Shown: piece by piece, positions 60,955 to 64,000 of the stretch | Layout: each line of letters starts with the position of its first letter | How positions within the stretch are numbered: the first letter of the stretch is position 1 | Assembly (NCBI GenBank): GCA_963676875.1 | Contig: OY781436.1 | Coordinates: forward strand, 2,728,001 to 2,792,000 | Direction of reading: 5' to 3' | DNA: 64,000 bases | Source of the DNA: UBA6244 sp963676875 | Lineage (GTDB): Bacteria; Bacteroidota; Bacteroidia; Bacteroidales; F082 | Notes under the pieces: generated by a model | Database searches by the model: none | Told to the model about the DNA's origin: nothing | What the model saw: the letters and a program-made list of their open reading frames with translations, nothing else | Position numbers and translations under genes: made by a program

Positions 60955-61425
60955 TATTAATTGGTTATTTTGAGTTAGCCTATATTTCTGATTTATAGTT
61001 TATTGAAAAAGGAAGGTGATAAAATAACAAAATCAGCATTTTTTGATGACCGGTCGAAACCATTTGCTATGCTGAAAGCACCACTATATTTCCCGAATCA
61101 TAGGGTTTCCCCAGGAGGAAATGTCGCCTTGCCAACCCCTATCCCTTACCTTTCCCCCAAGGGGAAAGGCGATCGAATGTTGTATTGTGCGGCGTAACAT
61201 GTTCATTAGGAATAAAATATCACTCCTCTCCTTTGGGGAGGAGCAGGGAGGAGGGGTTTCTTTTGCACCTCCAATTATCAGAGAATTTAAATGTCATCTG
61301 CTCAACCCCGATACCTCCCAATTCATCAGGAAGTAGGGATGAGTATAAAATCATTTTACTCTTTAAAATCAACTACCAACTCAAATTTGCACTAAGCTTC
61401 ATTTTTCTTCTTTATCTTTGAGGCC
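60955..61425. other. 470-base gene-free gap
   Basis: No credible ORF. It contains a G/C-rich inverted repeat (61134-61258) and, at its right end, the -7 box TATCTTTG (61413-61420) that abuts the next ATG. Confidence 0.5.
61134..61258. repeat. MITE-like element with imperfect terminal inverted repeats
   Basis: Left arm AACCCCTATCCC...GGGGAAAG (61134-61168) and right arm CTCTCCTTTGGGG...GGGGTT (61226-61258) are imperfect complements that enclose about 57 bases. Elements of this CCCCTAACCCCTCTCC type are frequent between genes in Bacteroidota. No transposase is present. Confidence 0.5.
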
Positions 61426-64000
61426 ATGCCAAAGGTTGCGAAATATCTGTTTGGAGTATTGTTTTTGGGAATGGTTTTCTCAGGACAAGCGCAGTATTAT
61501 TTGGGGGGACAAGATCCGGCATCCGTCCATTGGAAGCAAATAAAGACCCCTTCGGCTACCTTTATTTTTCCAGAGGAGGCGGAGGCCATGGCGCAACGTT
61601 ATGCCAACTTGCTTCAACTGTCAAATCCGGCCATAGCCGGGCCCTATCTTGCGAAGATGCGTCCCATCGACATTGTTCTTCACAACCGAAGCACCCTCAG
61701 CAATGCCATGGTATCGCCAACGCCTTTTCATGCCGATATCTTCCTTACGCCCGATCAGGTAACCTATCCGCAGCTTTGGTCGAAACAGCTTACCCTCCAC
61801 GAATACCGGCATGCGGTGCAAATGCAAAAAATGCGGCAGGGGTTTACCGGTGGCTTGTATTATGCTTTTGGAGATCAAACGGTTGGGGCACTCATGGGTT
61901 TGTTTATGCCCTTTTGGTTTATAGAAGGCGATGCTGTTTTTAGCGAAACCATCCACAGCAACAGCGGGCGCGGACGAACCCCTTCTTTTGTCATGGACCT
62001 GAAAGCCCAGGTATTGGATAAGGGCATATATTCCTACGACAAAGCCCAGTATGGCTCCTACCAGGATTATGTCCCTGACCATTACACACTTGGTTATCAG
62101 TTGGTTTTGAACGGATTGCTGAATTACGATCCGGACATTTGGAACTACACTTTGGAAAAAATTACCCGACGACCTTATACCTTGATGCCCTTTTCCAATG
62201 GAATTCGTCATTTTGCCGGAACCGGCAAGGCAAAATATTACAAGCATACCATTCAGCAACTTGCTACGAAGTGGGAACAAGAGTTGGCCGGGGTGGAAAA
62301 CCAATGGCAGATACCCCAGCCTGAAACCAAGGAATTTACTAACTATCGATTTGTTATCCCGTTGGAAAACGGGGAAGTTTTGGCCGAGAAAATCAGCATG
62401 GACGACGTAAATCGTTTTGTGAAAATAGATCGTGAAGGCCATGAAAAACGGATATTTACTCCGGGATATGATTTTGCGCAATCCCTTTCGGGAAACGACA
62501 GTCTCTTGGTTTGGAATGAAAAAGCCTTCGATCCCCGATGGACAAACAGAGATTTTTCTGTAATCAAGGTGCGTTATATAACTTCCGGAAAAACCCGTGT
62601 CATCACCAGAAATTCAAAGTTGTTTGCTCCAGCGCTTTCACAAAATGCCCTGATGATTGCCGCCGTGAAAGTGAGCAACGAAAACCAATACAGTTTAACA
62701 TGGCTGAATGCCGAAACTGGTGACATATTGGGCGAATTTCGAACAGACGACAACTGGTTTCTTATGTTTCCCACCTGGTCGGATGATGATCAATCCATTG
62801 TGATGGTGGCGTTGGGCGCGGAAGGAAAAGCAATCGTCAGGTATTATCCGGAAACCAATCAGCATGAAATTTTAATTCCATTTGGGTTTACCGACATTAG
62901 TCAGCCCGTTTTGTTTCAGAATAAATTGGTATTTGTGGGTGCTTACAACGGAACCAACAACCTCTATCAGAAGGACTTGACGACAGGACTTGTGTCTGCG
63001 TTGACCCAATCCAGATACGGAGTTACGGATCCGCGTTTTACCCGGGATGGCGATAGCCTGTTTTTTGCCGATTATACCGCTAACGGATATCGTTTGGCTG
63101 CCATTTCCCTTCAGGATAAGCGTTTTCAGCCAATTGATTTAAATACATCCAAGCATCTTTGGCCCATTGATCAATTGGTTTCCGATCACACCTTTAACCT
63201 GGACGAAGTTACCATCCCCGACACCCTTTATCAGGTAAGCCATTACAGCAGGTTGGGTCATTTATTCAATTTTCACTCCTGGGGATTGACGGGTGTTGAT
63301 GTGGACAATTATTCCTTTAGTCCGGGAGTTAATGTGCTTTCGCAGAATGTGTTGAGTACCTCAACAGCCTTTGCCGGATATTACTACGATCCCAACGAGC
63401 AAACAGGAAAAATTAAGGCAGGTTTCAGCTATCTGGGATGGTATCCTGAGATTAATTTATCGGCAGAATCGGGCAGAAGAAAGCAGTTATATACAGATAA
63501 TGCAGGCATTGTACAAGAAGCCCGTTGGCGCGAAACGGATGTGACATTTGGAAGCTCGGTACCCTTAAATTTTACCAACAGCAAGTGGATTAAAGGAGTT
63601 GAACCCATGGCAGGCGTGAGTGCCAAGTTTTTGAAAATGGACGAAGATGTGGCAGTACGGTTTCGTGAAGATCAGGTGATTAGTGTGCATCCGGGAATAT
63701 TCGCCTACATTCAGTACAAGCGATCGTTGCGGGATTTGTTTCCCCGGTGGGGACAAAGTTTGCAAATGAGTTACCGGACAACACCTTTTTCTGATTCGGT
63801 GAGTCAGCAATTTGCAGCCATTTCCACAACCTATTTACCCGGATTTTTCAGGCATCATGGTTTTCGGTTGTATACGGCCTGGCAATGGAGTGAAAATGGA
63901 AACTACAGTTACAGCAATCTGGTGAGCTTTCCACGAGGATATTCTGGTTTGTTTTTCAACGACGTGCTTGTTTTTAAGGCCGACTATGCCATGCCCGTGG
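61426..64000 (+). CDS. Metalloprotease-like/beta-propeller/outer-membrane protein, C-terminus missing
   Basis: Reading from ATG 61426 gives 858 open codons to the window edge. Signal peptide (1-23, ending SGQAQYY). Near residues 123-133 the motif LHEYRHAVQMQ is an HExxH zinc site, and WFIEGDAVFSE about 35 residues later supplies a likely third Glu ligand, as in gluzincin (peptidase MA-type) proteases. Residues of about 270-580 contain TolB/WD-like repeats (for example DPRFTRDGDSLFFADY, FPTWSDDDQSIVM). After about residue 620 the sequence turns into alternating beta-strands like an outer-membrane barrel. The -7 box (61413-61420) ends 5 bases before ATG, so the mRNA may be leaderless. Confidence 0.8.
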   Translation, partial: MPKVAKYLFGVLFLGMVFSGQAQYYLGGQDPASVHWKQIKTPSATFIFPEEAEAMAQRYANLLQLSNPAIAGPYLAKMRPIDIVLHNRSTLSNAMVSPTPFHADIFLTPDQVTYPQLWSKQLTLHEYRHAVQMQKMRQGFTGGLYYAFGDQTVGALMGLFMPFWFIEGDAVFSETIHSNSGRGRTPSFVMDLKAQVLDKGIYSYDKAQYGSYQDYVPDHYTLGYQLVLNGLLNYDPDIWNYTLEKITRRPYTLMPFSNGIRHFAGTGKAKYYKHTIQQLATKWEQELAGVENQWQIPQPETKEFTNYRFVIPLENGEVLAEKISMDDVNRFVKIDREGHEKRIFTPGYDFAQSLSGNDSLLVWNEKAFDPRWTNRDFSVIKVRYITSGKTRVITRNSKLFAPALSQNALMIAAVKVSNENQYSLTWLNAETGDILGEFRTDDNWFLMFPTWSDDDQSIVMVALGAEGKAIVRYYPETNQHEILIPFGFTDISQPVLFQNKLVFVGAYNGTNNLYQKDLTTGLVSALTQSRYGVTDPRFTRDGDSLFFADYTANGYRLAAISLQDKRFQPIDLNTSKHLWPIDQLVSDHTFNLDEVTIPDTLYQVSHYSRLGHLFNFHSWGLTGVDVDNYSFSPGVNVLSQNVLSTSTAFAGYYYDPNEQTGKIKAGFSYLGWYPEINLSAESGRRKQLYTDNAGIVQEARWRETDVTFGSSVPLNFTNSKWIKGVEPMAGVSAKFLKMDEDVAVRFREDQVISVHPGIFAYIQYKRSLRDLFPRWGQSLQMSYRTTPFSDSVSQQFAAISTTYLPGFFRHHGFRLYTAWQWSENGNYSYSNLVSFPRGYSGLFFNDVLVFKADYAMPV

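Overview
The window is chromosomal DNA from a member of the Bacteroidota, probably a free-living marine or sediment type in or near Bacteroidales/Marinilabiliales (order is inference). The sequence evidence is: many promoters with the Bacteroidota -7 box TAnnTTTG, some with a TTTG/TTG -33 box; two secreted proteins with type IX secretion (T9SS) C-terminal sorting domains; a TonB-dependent receptor with a carboxypeptidase-like N-domain; DUF4296; and tRNA without encoded CCA. There is no prophage, CRISPR array or rRNA.

1-6.6 kb is a respiratory block. An operon on the minus strand encodes an octaheme tetrathionate-reductase-type cytochrome, a membrane cytochrome b and the start of a lipoprotein. 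It diverges from a Crp/Fnr regulator, a Rieske protein and an unusual fusion of cytochrome b with twelve c-type haem motifs. A perfect FNR-like palindrome sits between the divergent promoters. 6.8-13.3 kb holds housekeeping genes (glycosyltransferase, dihydroorotase, S4 protein, Der, Era, initiator tRNA). 13.4-19.2 kb has an exported arylsulfotransferase-like protein, deoxyribose-phosphate aldolase, a T9SS thioredoxin with a run of ten G, and small lipoproteins. 19.2-23.3 kb has RecQ, KdsD and LptB, followed by a candidate structured small RNA. 24-34.5 kb has ornithine aminotransferase, a PLD-family protein, a TPR protein, the yicC-gmk-dehydrogenase-nadD operon, an aminotransferase, APS kinase, an acetyltransferase and PssA. 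34.7-35.7 kb is a RhuM pseudogene with two lesions. 35.9-42.1 kb has sulfide:quinone oxidoreductase with a small companion ORF, queA-mobA-membrane protein, and an AAA ATPase.

42.1-55.9 kb is the most unusual region. It has a threonine-synthase-family enzyme that is probably cysteate synthase, three paralogous B12/radical-SAM proteins, two paralogous PAPS-type sulfotransferases, a flippase, a dedicated ACP/KAS III/SDR operon and a family 2 glycosyltransferase. A zeta-like toxin module and a patch of palindromic repeats lie inside it. The set reads as a pathway for an acylated, possibly C-methylated, sulfated or sulfonated envelope molecule whose product is not evident. APS kinase at 32.4 kb could feed PAPS to the sulfotransferases. 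56-64 kb has a TonB-dependent receptor, PanB, an RluA-type pseudouridine synthase, a hemolysin III protein and a truncated metalloprotease/propeller protein.

Sulfur runs through the window: octaheme cytochrome, SQR, APS kinase, cysteate synthase candidate, two PAPS sulfotransferases and an arylsulfotransferase-like exoprotein. That shared theme is seen; any functional coupling is inferred.
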